A stretch of DNA of 64,000 bases from Psychrobacter sp. NG25 (GTDB lineage Bacteria > Pseudomonadota > Gammaproteobacteria > Pseudomonadales > Moraxellaceae). The notes under the pieces were generated by a model. The model saw only the letters and a list, made by a program, of their open reading frames with translations. It was not told the origin of the DNA and did no database searches. Location: assembly GCF_015234355.1 (NCBI RefSeq), contig NZ_JADGMV010000001.1:611671-675670 (forward strand), read 5' to 3'. Position 1 is the first letter of the stretch. Each line of letters begins with the position of its first letter. The position numbers and the translations under genes are program-made. Of this stretch, positions 56,160-64,000 are shown in pieces.

Positions 56160-56267
56160 TATGGTCAATCCTCTATAAACTGGATACGGTGTCAGTCTCA
56201 TTTAGTCTACTATTTGTAGTACTTTCATTCGTCTTCCTTGTATCCAAACTATATTGAATCAACTATA
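56160..56267 (+). repeat. Dispersed ~107-bp element, copy F (decayed)
   Basis: TATGGTCAATCCTCTATAAA at the left and ATATTGAATCAACTATA at the right preserve both ends, and CTTCCTTGTATCC recalls CGGTTGCCTTGTACT; the middle is strongly diverged. It sits directly behind the MscS-like gene stop. Confidence 0.55.
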
Positions 56268-56346
56268 TATAGACCAGTTTTAAAATAGGCATAGAAAATG
56301 CAACGAAACGTATATCTGATAATTATTTAAATACGAGACATTTTCT

Positions 56347-56655
56347 ATGCAAATGAAACATCTGATTATATTCGCGCTAGTTGGCATGGTAGCATTACTT
56401 GGCTTTAACCTTATTAATGGTAGTCAACGTGATAAAAATAGAGAAGCGCTCGTCAGTAGTGCAGCGTCACAGCAGAGTAGTATCAACGCAGAGATACCTG
56501 AGACTCATATCGAAGCAAGCAGCTCCGATGCTATCACTAGCAAGCCTTTGGGTGAGCAGCCTAAAGCCATCCTTGACAGTGCCACGACTCAAATAGATCA
56601 AGCTCAACAAGCAGAACAGAAAAATCTAGAAGAGATGGATAACACTGCACAGTAG
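56347..56655 (+). CDS. Small membrane-anchored hypothetical protein
   Basis: A 102-aa product with one N-terminal hydrophobic segment (MKHLIIFALVGMVALLGFNL) that is an uncleaved anchor or signal, then a Ser/Gln/Glu-rich polar region with no domain (SSAASQQSSINAEIPETH). Met1 or Met3 may start it; ribosome-binding is weak. Not recognised. A strong terminator follows. Confidence 0.6.
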   Translation: MQMKHLIIFALVGMVALLGFNLINGSQRDKNREALVSSAASQQSSINAEIPETHIEASSSDAITSKPLGEQPKAILDSATTQIDQAQQAEQKNLEEMDNTAQ

Positions 56656-56710
56656 CCAGTGCTTATTAAGCAAGTACCACGCATTTATATGAATAGTGAG
56701 ACATAAAAAA

Positions 56711-56736
56711 GGCTAACGATGACGTTAGCCTTTTTT
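56711..56736. terminator. Bidirectional terminator before rnr
   Basis: GGCTAACG, ATGA loop, CGTTAGCC with six A before and six T after; it serves the small gene (+) and rnr (-). Confidence 0.88.
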
Positions 56737-56759
56737 ATATTTCGAGCGTCTAACTAAAA

Positions 56760-59024
56760 CTAGCCTTTCTTATTAGCGCCTTTACTACGACTGCTACTTC
56801 TCTTGGCTGGGCTCTTTTTGGCGGGTGCTTTTTTCGTCTGATTCATTTCACTAGATTGCAGTTTGGCTTTTAAATCAAAGTCAATTTGCAATAGATCCAT
56901 GTTCACGCCAGCAACTTTGACCTTGACCGAATCACCAAGTCCAAACAAAGTACCTTTGTCTTTACCAATCAGTTGTTGCTGCTGCTCATCATAGACAAAG
57001 AAATCATCACCGACATTTGAGATATGGACCAAACCATCGATATATAAGTCGGTCAATGTCACAAATAGACCGAAGCTAGTAACGGTAGTCACCACACCTT
57101 CGAACTCTTCGCCAACATGGTCTTTCATGTAATGACATTTGAGCCAAGACTCTACATAGCGAGAGGCTTTTTCTGCACGGCGTTCTGTATCTGACGTTTG
57201 CGTACCAGCACCTTCAAGAGAGAAGTCCATAGCAGGCTGTTGGCTATTAGTCACTTTTGCTTTAATAGCACGATGCAGCATCAAATCAGGATAACGACGA
57301 ATAGGGGAAGTAAAGTGGCTATATTCGTCATATGCCAGACCAAAGTGACCGATATTGTCAGGTGCATAGTTTGCTTGCATCATTGAGCGCAATAGCATGC
57401 TATGGATACTAATCGCATCGGGTCTGTCTTTAGTCGCTTCAATAATGCGCTGATAATCCGCTTGAGTTGGGTTTTCTTCTGGGAACGATAGGCCAAAGTT
57501 CTTTGCATATTCATGAATACGCATTGATTTTTCACCATCAGGCTTATCATGGTTACGATATAAGACAGGCAATTCATGCTTTAGCGCAAAGTTCGCTGCA
57601 CAGGTATTGGCCAGTAGCATACATTCTTCGATAAGCTTCTGAGAATCACCACGAGTACGTGGCAGAATAGCCTCGATGCCGCCTTTTTCGTTGAACTTGA
57701 TATACGTTTCAACGGTTTCAAATTCCATCGCATGACGTTCTTCACGTTTTTTAAGCAGTAGCTCATAAAGCTGATGTAACGTGTCGACAGATTTTTTAAC
57801 GTCTTTATTACCTGTTAATGATTCAGGCAAGCGCTTATCAGTCTGATTTACCAGATAATCATTTACTTGATTATAGGTCAAACGTGCTTGTGAATGCATG
57901 ACAGCAGGATAAAACTCATACCCAGTAACCTTGCCAGCGCGTGATATCTTAATATCAGCAACCATACACAGACGATCAAGATTAGGGTTCAATGAACATA
58001 AACCGTTAGAAAGCACTTCTGGCAACATCGGAATCACTCGATGCGGGAAGTATACTGAGGTACCACGCTCGTAAGCATCTTGGTCAAGTGCTGAATTTGG
58101 CGTCACGTAATAACTGACATCAGCAATCGCTACTAAAACGCGATAGTTACCACCAGATCGTTTTTCAGCGAATACAGCATCATCAAAGTCACGTGCATCT
58201 TCACCATCAATCGTGACGAGTGGTAAATGACGTAAGTCTGTGCGACCTTTAATGTCTTTTTCAGTCGGCTCTTGATAGCCATCAGCTTGTTTGAGTGTGG
58301 CTTCACTGAAGTCTGAAGGGATGTCATAGTTGAGTAGCGTGGTTTCAATAATCAGTTCACGATCATTGTCATCAGACAGGAGTTCCGTGATTTTACCAGT
58401 AGCAAACTCATGCTGGTTTGGCCAATCGATGATATCGACTTTGACAGGAGAGCCTTGCTTGGCATTAAACGCTTGTACGTTGTCTTCAGTGACCGTAATC
58501 GGCTGATGGTTATTTGGACTGCCAAGCTCGACACAGTAGCCATCGTCATCACGAGCTAATGTGCCAATAAAGTTGTTTTGGCGACGTTCAACGACATCGA
58601 CAATACGCCCTTCGGTACGGCCACGATTGTCTGTTGAAGTACCGACTGCTTCGACGGTGTCCCCGTTAAATACCCAACGCATTTGCTTTTCATGCAAGAA
58701 CAAATCTGGCATATCACTCAAAAGCACAAAACCAAAACCTTTAGGATGCGCAGACACTGTACCAGTGACGACATCTTGCTGAGTCACTGTGCGATAGCGA
58801 TAAGGACGACCGTCGCGGTTTACTTGTCCATCACGCGCCATTGCTTTTAGGCGATTGCCCAAAGCGTCAAATTGATCAGGATCATCAATATTAAAGGCTT
58901 TTGCCAATTGCTGATGAGTGACTTCACCATGCTCAGTAATCGTGCTAAGTATTAGCTCACGACTAGGGATGGGATTGTCATATCTTTTTGCCTCGCTTGA
59001 GGCGTTTGGATCATTCCAACTCAT
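56760..59024 (-). CDS. rnr: Ribonuclease R
   Basis: A 754-aa 3'-5' exoribonuclease of the RNase II family; it digests structured RNA. An HTH-like N-terminus (GEVTHQQLAKAFNIDD) and cold-shock domains lie before the RNB catalytic domain (DARDFDDAVFAEK, then GTSVYFPHRVIPMLPEVLSNGLCSL). HFTSPIRRYPDL marks the end of RNB, an S1 domain follows (VGEEFEGVVTTVTSFGLFV), and a short Lys-rich tail (KKAPAKKSPAKRSSSRSKG) aids RNA binding. It is about 60 residues shorter than E. coli RNase R. Confidence 0.95.
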   Translation of the reverse strand: MSWNDPNASSEAKRYDNPIPSRELILSTITEHGEVTHQQLAKAFNIDDPDQFDALGNRLKAMARDGQVNRDGRPYRYRTVTQQDVVTGTVSAHPKGFGFVLLSDMPDLFLHEKQMRWVFNGDTVEAVGTSTDNRGRTEGRIVDVVERRQNNFIGTLARDDDGYCVELGSPNNHQPITVTEDNVQAFNAKQGSPVKVDIIDWPNQHEFATGKITELLSDDNDRELIIETTLLNYDIPSDFSEATLKQADGYQEPTEKDIKGRTDLRHLPLVTIDGEDARDFDDAVFAEKRSGGNYRVLVAIADVSYYVTPNSALDQDAYERGTSVYFPHRVIPMLPEVLSNGLCSLNPNLDRLCMVADIKISRAGKVTGYEFYPAVMHSQARLTYNQVNDYLVNQTDKRLPESLTGNKDVKKSVDTLHQLYELLLKKREERHAMEFETVETYIKFNEKGGIEAILPRTRGDSQKLIEECMLLANTCAANFALKHELPVLYRNHDKPDGEKSMRIHEYAKNFGLSFPEENPTQADYQRIIEATKDRPDAISIHSMLLRSMMQANYAPDNIGHFGLAYDEYSHFTSPIRRYPDLMLHRAIKAKVTNSQQPAMDFSLEGAGTQTSDTERRAEKASRYVESWLKCHYMKDHVGEEFEGVVTTVTSFGLFVTLTDLYIDGLVHISNVGDDFFVYDEQQQQLIGKDKGTLFGLGDSVKVKVAGVNMDLLQIDFDLKAKLQSSEMNQTKKAPAKKSPAKRSSSRSKGANKKG

Positions 59025-59165
59025 AAATTACCGTATCTATTTTTAAAATTATTAATAGGGGCTATCTTAACACGAACAACGTGGCAATATCTTGCGTCAA
59101 TTGTCTTATGTGTGTTCAGTAGCAAGGAGTTGTTACTTTCAATTAGTAACAACTATTGTGATAAA

Positions 59166-60410
59166 TCAAATATCAACATCGACCTTACTTGATTTATTGG
59201 CTATCTTTTTGCTGTCAATTTCTTTTGAGACTTCTAGCACGGTTGTTTGATTAGACTTGTCGAGGTATTTTTGTGCTTTATCTACTTCAGTAGTCAAGGT
59301 ATTGACCGTTTGTTTCATGTTCTCTAACGCTTCAATCTTATAATTGCTAATCATATCCATCGTATCATAGACATTATTAAAAGCGTTTTGCAGTTTATCA
59401 AGCTCGATACTGCTGCTAGTGGCTTGTTCATGAATTTCACCCGACTGACGTTTTAGCATCGCTGAGGTTGATTCAATCAAGCTACTGGTGGTTTTATTCA
59501 ACGCAGTGATTTGATCAAGCACCAGTTTCTGATTGGTCATTGCTTGAGCGACGACGACAGCAGTACGTAATGCTGAAACAGTCGTTGTTGTAGCACGATC
59601 TACGCCTTTGATTAGCTCTAAATTATTACGACGAATAGTATCAAGCGCCAAATAACCTTGTACATTAACAGCTAATTGGGTCAAAAAATCTGTATTCTTT
59701 TGACGCACATAAAACAGCATTTCTTCTTTGATAATGCGAGCTTTTTCAGGGTCAGTTGCTTCGATTGCATAGATTTTGTGTTCCAACTGTTCGTCAATTT
59801 TTTTGCCAACATAGACATATTGACGAATAGACTGCATCAGCTCCCACATATTGACTTTTTCTTGCTCAATCATCGCATTGTCTTTGAGCAGCTCATCTTT
59901 ACCATTATAAAGACTGGTCACCACGGCATTGATATGTGACTGTGCTGACTCATATTGACGGAAATAATCTTGCACTTTGTTACCAAAAGGTATGAGACCG
60001 AACAGCTTGCGTGAGCTAGTCAGCTCTTTTTTACTCGGATCTAAATCTTCTACGATACCGCGCAGTTCAGTCAATGACTTGGCAATAGGGGAGTTGTCAA
60101 ACAAGCTGTCATTGAGACTTTTCGCTGGCAAATCCAACATACGGTTAGATACTTGTGCCGATTCACGAATCTCTTTCGTACCCAAGTTATGAATAGACTG
60201 CACGTTTTGTCTAAACTCATCGCTATGCACAGAGTTAGTAAGAACGTGGTCTACAAAAGCGTCAACTTTGGCATCGAGCTCTGGAATCTGGCTTTCATCC
60301 AACTTGACCATCTGATCTGCTTCACTTTTTTGTATTTCTTTCACAGGTTCAGGCGGCGTCAATGAAATACTTGGAGTTGTTGCGTTTTCTGGTGGAGTCA
60401 ATTCTTGCAT
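59166..60410 (-). CDS. TelA/KlaA-family toxic anion resistance protein
   Basis: A 414-aa cytoplasmic, mostly helical protein of the TelA family (linked to tellurite and cell-envelope stress). Landmarks: DLPAKSLND, the LFGLIPFGNKVQDYFRQYESAQ segment and the long coiled coil at 95-380. No XpaC-like partner lies beside it here, though the two often pair. Family function is poorly defined; resistance is a guess from the family name. Confidence 0.85.
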   Translation of the reverse strand: MQELTPPENATTPSISLTPPEPVKEIQKSEADQMVKLDESQIPELDAKVDAFVDHVLTNSVHSDEFRQNVQSIHNLGTKEIRESAQVSNRMLDLPAKSLNDSLFDNSPIAKSLTELRGIVEDLDPSKKELTSSRKLFGLIPFGNKVQDYFRQYESAQSHINAVVTSLYNGKDELLKDNAMIEQEKVNMWELMQSIRQYVYVGKKIDEQLEHKIYAIEATDPEKARIIKEEMLFYVRQKNTDFLTQLAVNVQGYLALDTIRRNNLELIKGVDRATTTTVSALRTAVVVAQAMTNQKLVLDQITALNKTTSSLIESTSAMLKRQSGEIHEQATSSSIELDKLQNAFNNVYDTMDMISNYKIEALENMKQTVNTLTTEVDKAQKYLDKSNQTTVLEVSKEIDSKKIANKSSKVDVDI

Positions 60411-60748
60411 GAAGTTTCCTATAATATCTGAAATGGACAGTATTTTTGGTCAATAGCTACAAAAGACGATAATCGTAAAACACGTTAACAGTACATGGAT
60501 ATTTTTATACACTCGATTGTACTTATTTGAATGGTATAAATGTCGTACAGAAGACCTTTAGACTAACTGGTAATGAAAAGGTTGAGAAGATAGATTTTGT
60601 AAAGTAGCGTCGACTTATTATATTAAAAAATGGCTATTCATAGGCCTAAATATTAAAAAACCATCAATATCCCGCAGCATATTGATGGTTAAGATTACAA
60701 GTATCTACATCGACTAACAGCCACAACTAAAACAATCTGAAAAACAGA
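60411..60748. other. Intergenic region between infC and telA
   Basis: About 338 bp. It holds the infC terminator at 60655-60690 and, further left, AT-rich DNA likely to contain the telA promoter. rpmI and rplT, which often follow infC, are absent here. Confidence 0.55.
60655..60690 (-). terminator. Terminator of thrS-infC
   Basis: Perfect 12-bp stem AACCATCAATAT / ATATTGATGGTT with an 8-base loop; on the minus strand T-rich DNA (TTTTTTAATA) follows. It lies about 60 bp after the infC stop. Confidence 0.8.
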
Positions 60749-61270
60749 TTATTTTTTCTTAGTTGGCCCAAGCAGCATACCCATTTGACGACCTTCCATC
60801 TTAGGGTACTGCTCGACGTTTGAGATATCAGCGGTATCTTCAATAATACGATCAAGTTGTTTGCGACCAATATCTTGGTGCGCCATTTCACGTCCACGGA
60901 AGCGGATGCTAATTTTAACTTTGTCTTGATCTTCCAAGAAACTAACGATTTTTCTCAGTTTAACCTGATAATCGGCTTCTTCGGTACTTGGACGTAGCTT
61001 CATCTCTTTGAGCTGAGTCTGTTTTTGGTTTTTCTTAGCTTCTTTTGCTTTCTGCTTTTGATCATAGAGGAAATGCTTATAATCCATGATTTTGCATACT
61101 GGCGGTTTAGCTTCAGGAACTAATTCAACCAAATCTAGACTGTCTTCACGTGCCGCTTTCATCGCGGTGTCGATATCGACCACGCCCATTTGTTCGCCGT
61201 CTTCTTTAACCAGACGGACTTCTTTGGCACTGATATCTTCGTTGATGTTCAAACGGTTCGACTGTTTAAT
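60749..61270 (-). CDS. infC: Translation initiation factor IF-3 (ATT start)
   Basis: A 173-aa factor that binds the 30S subunit and proofreads start-codon choice. The start is placed at an ATT codon at 61270: ATT AAA CAG TCG AAC CGT, in frame and six codons upstream of the first TTG/ATG-like start. A GAGGAG site lies at the right distance, inside the thrS stop. Initiation at AUU is the hallmark of infC autoregulation. The N-domain begins [15 protein letters not shown]; the C-domain holds [12 protein letters not shown]. thrS ends 5 bp upstream. Confidence 0.92.
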   Translation of the reverse strand: MKQSNRLNINEDISAKEVRLVKEDGEQMGVVDIDTAMKAAREDSLDLVELVPEAKPPVCKIMDYKHFLYDQKQKAKEAKKNQKQTQLKEMKLRPSTEEADYQVKLRKIVSFLEDQDKVKISIRFRGREMAHQDIGRKQLDRIIEDTADISNVEQYPKMEGRQMGMLLGPTKKK

Positions 61271-61275
61271 AGGTA

Positions 61276-63210
61276 TTACTCCTCATCTGTTTTTGGGGTC
61301 TGTCGGCCTTTCTCAGCGACAGCGGTCTGTACTAATGTAATAAATTCAGAAACACTCATCACGCCAAGGTTCTCACCTTCACGCGTACGGACGTTGACAC
61401 TGCCCGATTCGACTTCTTTATCCCCTAATACTAGCATATAGGGAATACGTTCTAATGTTTTCTCTCGTATCTTAAATCCAATCTTTTCGTTACGCAAGTC
61501 ACTAATAGCTCGCAAACCTGCATTTTTTAGTTCACTAACGACGTTTTCACAAGCTTCACCTTGTTTATCGGTGATATTCATAACCACTACTTGTTGTGGT
61601 GCTAGCCATACTGGCATCCAACCCGCATAGTTTTCAATTAATATACCGATGAAACGCTCAAATGAACCTAATATTGCACGGTGCAACATAACAGGTACTT
61701 CGCGCTCATTTTGCTCATTGACAAATTCAGCATCTAAACGCTCAGGCATGTTTGGATCAACCTGAATGGTACCGCACTGCCATACACGTCCTAATGAGTC
61801 TTTTAGACTAAATTCAATCTTCGGACCATAGAATGCGCCTTCGCCTGGTAAATAATCCCAGTCAAGGCCTGAGCTATCAAGTGCATCTGACAAGGCTTTC
61901 TCTGCAAAATCCCATGACTCATCACTACCAACACGTTTTTCAGGACGGGTTGAGAGTTTCATGATAATGTTATCGAAACCAAAGTCTTCATACACTGCAA
62001 GCGTCAGCTTAATAAAATCAGCCACTTCTTGTTGAATTTGCGCTTGGGTACAGAAGATATGCGCGTCATCTTGGGTAAAACCACGAACACGCATCAAGCC
62101 ATGCAATGAACCTGATGGTTCGTTACGATGACAAGAACCAAATTCTGCCATACGAAGAGGCAGGTCACGGTAAGATTTTAGGCCTTGGTTAAATACCTGC
62201 ACATGGCAAGGGCAGTTCATCGGTTTTACAGCATAATCACGGTTTTCACTAGAGGTCGTAAACATATTGGTGGCATAGTTACCCCAATGTCCAGAACGCT
62301 CCCACAAGCTACGATCGACGATTTGTGGTGTTTTGATTTCTTCATAGCCATTATCATGCTGCACTTTACGCATATATTGCTCAAGTACTTGATAAATCGT
62401 CCAACCGTTTGCATGCCAGAACACCATACCAGGTGCTTGCTCTTGCATATGGAACAGATTTAACGCTTTACCAATCTTACGATGGTCACGTTTTTCTGCT
62501 TCTTCGATACGTTGGATATAGGCTTTTAGCTGTTTCTTATCAGCCCACGCAGTACCATAGATACGTTGCAACTGCTCGTTTTTCGCATCGCCGCGCCAAT
62601 AAGCGCCAGACATTTTGGTCAGTTTAAATACTTTTAGGAATCGTGTGTTTGGCACGTGTGGGCCGCGGCACATATCGACGTATTCTTGATGATGATACAG
62701 ACCAAAGGCTTCTTCGCCTGGCATATCGTTGATTAACTTAAGCTTATAATCTTCGTTACGTGACTCAAATATCTCAATCGCTTCTGCACGTGGTGTCATC
62801 TTTTTAACAACGTCATAATCTTGCTTGATCAGCTGCATCATGCGCTTCTCAATAGCTTCCATATGCTCAGGCGTAAACGGCGTCTCACTGAAAATATCGT
62901 AATAAAAACCATCATCAATAACAGGACCGATGACCATCTTCACATCAGGATATAGTTGCTTAACGGCATGACCCAAAAGATGAGCACATGAGTGACGAAT
63001 GATATCGACACCGTCATCATCTTTTGGGGTAATGACTTCGACTTTAGCATCAGCGACGATAGGATCATGAGCATCTACGAGATGACCGTTTACACGTCCA
63101 GCAACCGTCGCCTTAGCAAGCCCCGCCCCGATACTTTGCGCCACTTCCATGACTGTTGTATTACCTTCGAAGTCTTTTACGCTGCCATCGGGTAAAGTAA
63201 TCGCTACCAT
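61276..63210 (-). CDS. thrS: Threonyl-tRNA synthetase
   Basis: A 644-aa class II synthetase that charges tRNA-Thr. TGS domain ([13 protein letters not shown]), editing domain ([25 protein letters not shown]), catalytic core motif 2 ([20 protein letters not shown]), motif 3 ([15 protein letters not shown]) and the C-terminal anticodon-binding domain. The length fits. It forms an operon with infC (5-bp gap). The leader upstream is long; I could not identify a tRNA-like operator. Confidence 0.98.
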   Translation of the reverse strand: MVAITLPDGSVKDFEGNTTVMEVAQSIGAGLAKATVAGRVNGHLVDAHDPIVADAKVEVITPKDDDGVDIIRHSCAHLLGHAVKQLYPDVKMVIGPVIDDGFYYDIFSETPFTPEHMEAIEKRMMQLIKQDYDVVKKMTPRAEAIEIFESRNEDYKLKLINDMPGEEAFGLYHHQEYVDMCRGPHVPNTRFLKVFKLTKMSGAYWRGDAKNEQLQRIYGTAWADKKQLKAYIQRIEEAEKRDHRKIGKALNLFHMQEQAPGMVFWHANGWTIYQVLEQYMRKVQHDNGYEEIKTPQIVDRSLWERSGHWGNYATNMFTTSSENRDYAVKPMNCPCHVQVFNQGLKSYRDLPLRMAEFGSCHRNEPSGSLHGLMRVRGFTQDDAHIFCTQAQIQQEVADFIKLTLAVYEDFGFDNIIMKLSTRPEKRVGSDESWDFAEKALSDALDSSGLDWDYLPGEGAFYGPKIEFSLKDSLGRVWQCGTIQVDPNMPERLDAEFVNEQNEREVPVMLHRAILGSFERFIGILIENYAGWMPVWLAPQQVVVMNITDKQGEACENVVSELKNAGLRAISDLRNEKIGFKIREKTLERIPYMLVLGDKEVESGSVNVRTREGENLGVMSVSEFITLVQTAVAEKGRQTPKTDEE

Positions 63211-63786
63211 AATCTATTCACCTATTATTGGGTCCGTTGGCAGTGATGATTGCAACCATCAATCATATAACCGTGAGACCGCATCAAGTACATCTGTTCA
63301 TTGTGGAAGGTATACATTATTTTATAAGTCGCTTACTAATATATATTGCATATTGCGGAACTAGTGGATTGTTCAAGTGTGTTTGACCAATGCCAATATA
63401 ATAGGTAACGTCTCGTCATCTAATTGATAATGGACGGTTAGCGGAAATAAAATAATGCAGTAAACCAACTATTATAGCAAAGACCATCTATCAACACTAG
63501 ATATCAAGGGATAGAGTATTAGTCTCAATAAGACATGAACCATAATATAGACTATGAAAGCCGTTTTGGACATTTCAGTATAGAGTGTTGGCGAAGCTCT
63601 GTGAATGACCTTTTATATAGTGCTTTTTATAGAAATATCAACATTAAAAGAATAAGTAGGAAAACACCCAAAGGATATTCCTAGCCATCTTCTTAGCCTA
63701 TCGGGAGCAATAAAAACCTAACCCATTGAAACTAATGCAGTATTATATAGACGATCAAACTAATCAAGAAACCTTTGGCAAAGCAG
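63211..63786. other. Divergent region between thrS and the right-edge promoters
   Basis: About 576 bp without a credible gene. It should contain the thrS promoter and any leader control (minus strand). The right-hand part precedes the two strong plus-strand promoters. Confidence 0.4.
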
Positions 63787-63814
63787 TTGACACAGCTCTT
63801 AAACTCTATATAAT
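63787..63814 (+). promoter_or_regulatory. Strong sigma-70 promoter P1 with GC-rich discriminator
   Basis: TTGACA at 63787-63792, 16-bp spacer, TATAAT at 63809-63814: both hexamers are perfect. An ACGCCCC discriminator follows. This is typical of stable-RNA (rRNA or tRNA) promoters under stringent control. It reads toward the window edge. Confidence 0.75.
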
Positions 63815-63905
63815 ACGCCCCTCAACAGGGAGAACTGGCAGTAATTAGGAGATAATTACTTAATTAAAACCCAGTTAACTCATTGAAACGAATTAAAAAA
63901 AGAAG

Positions 63906-63933
63906 TTGACAGACTATTAAAACATGATATGAT
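63906..63933 (+). promoter_or_regulatory. Strong sigma-70 promoter P2 in tandem
   Basis: TTGACA at 63906-63911, 16-bp spacer, TATGAT at 63928-63933, 119 bp downstream of P1 in the same direction. The downstream leader runs off the window, so the gene is unseen; a stable-RNA operon is the best guess. Confidence 0.72.
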
Positions 63934-64000
63934 AGTCAGCTCGCTAAATAGGATAAGCCGTATTGGCTGAGATTATTTAGTTGAAATACTAACACTGGAC

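Noticed and set aside
63211..63786. T-box or threonyl-tRNA-like operator upstream of thrS
   Set aside because: No T-box core and no convincing tRNA-Thr mimic could be recognised by eye.

Overview
The window looks like a chromosomal segment of a Moraxellaceae gammaproteobacterium, most likely Psychrobacter. The base composition is moderately AT-rich. The gene content fits: a full Na+-translocating NADH:quinone reductase operon with nqrM and apbE, scattered his genes, dprA and comM, and many ACGCATCC-type terminators. The genus is inferred from gene content and style, not from an rRNA sequence. Almost everything is core chromosome. I see no phage, integrase, transposase gene or CRISPR array.

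Layout. 0.3-3.5 kb: a LysM envelope protein, dprA and tsaC. 3.6-9.5 kb: a lipid-modification-like cluster with a GbsR/MarR-type regulator, two di-iron fatty-acid-desaturase-like membrane proteins, three related small membrane proteins, a TIGR01777 epimerase-like protein and a DCC-family (DUF393) protein. Three near-identical 18-bp operator-like sites lie upstream of the regulator and of both desaturases. Two parS-like 14-mers lie 41 bp apart inside the cluster. 9.5-13.7 kb: a small membrane protein, two tandem YkuE-like metallophosphoesterases and an HSL-type esterase. 14-17 kb: grpE and dnaK. 17-19.3 kb: bioC and bioF. 19.6-21.6 kb: three tandem small outer-membrane beta-barrel paralogs. 21.8-28.3 kb: nfeD, an SPFH protein, hemN, comM, gph and a DUF4385 gene whose stop codon sits on the edge of a 172-bp MITE-like element.

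28.9-34.6 kb: tRNA-Phe, a PanM/PanZ-like protein, hisB, hisH, two unknown genes and avtA. 35.2-37.3 kb: a compact, very AT-rich three-gene accessory cassette of unknown type. Its last gene has a PD-(D/E)XK nuclease signature. This is the best candidate for an undescribed, possibly defensive, system. 37.5-43 kb: a tesA/ybbA/ybbP-like operon and an MFS transporter. 43.5-52.7 kb: nqrM, apbE, an SDR, a small lipoprotein and nqrFEDCBA, all on the minus strand; together they encode and mature the sodium-pumping NADH dehydrogenase. 53.7-56.7 kb: hisA, a BON-MscS channel and a small anchored protein. 56.8-63.2 kb: rnr, telA, infC (starting at ATT) and thrS. The window ends with two strong tandem promoters pointing right, with stable-RNA character.

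Two families of small non-coding elements are dispersed in intergenic DNA. One is a roughly 107-bp element with imperfect terminal inverted repeats, seen six times in full, truncated or decayed form; two inverted copies bracket bioC. The other is the 172-bp element flanked by CTA/TAG, plus one decayed end of the same family beside the SDR gene.
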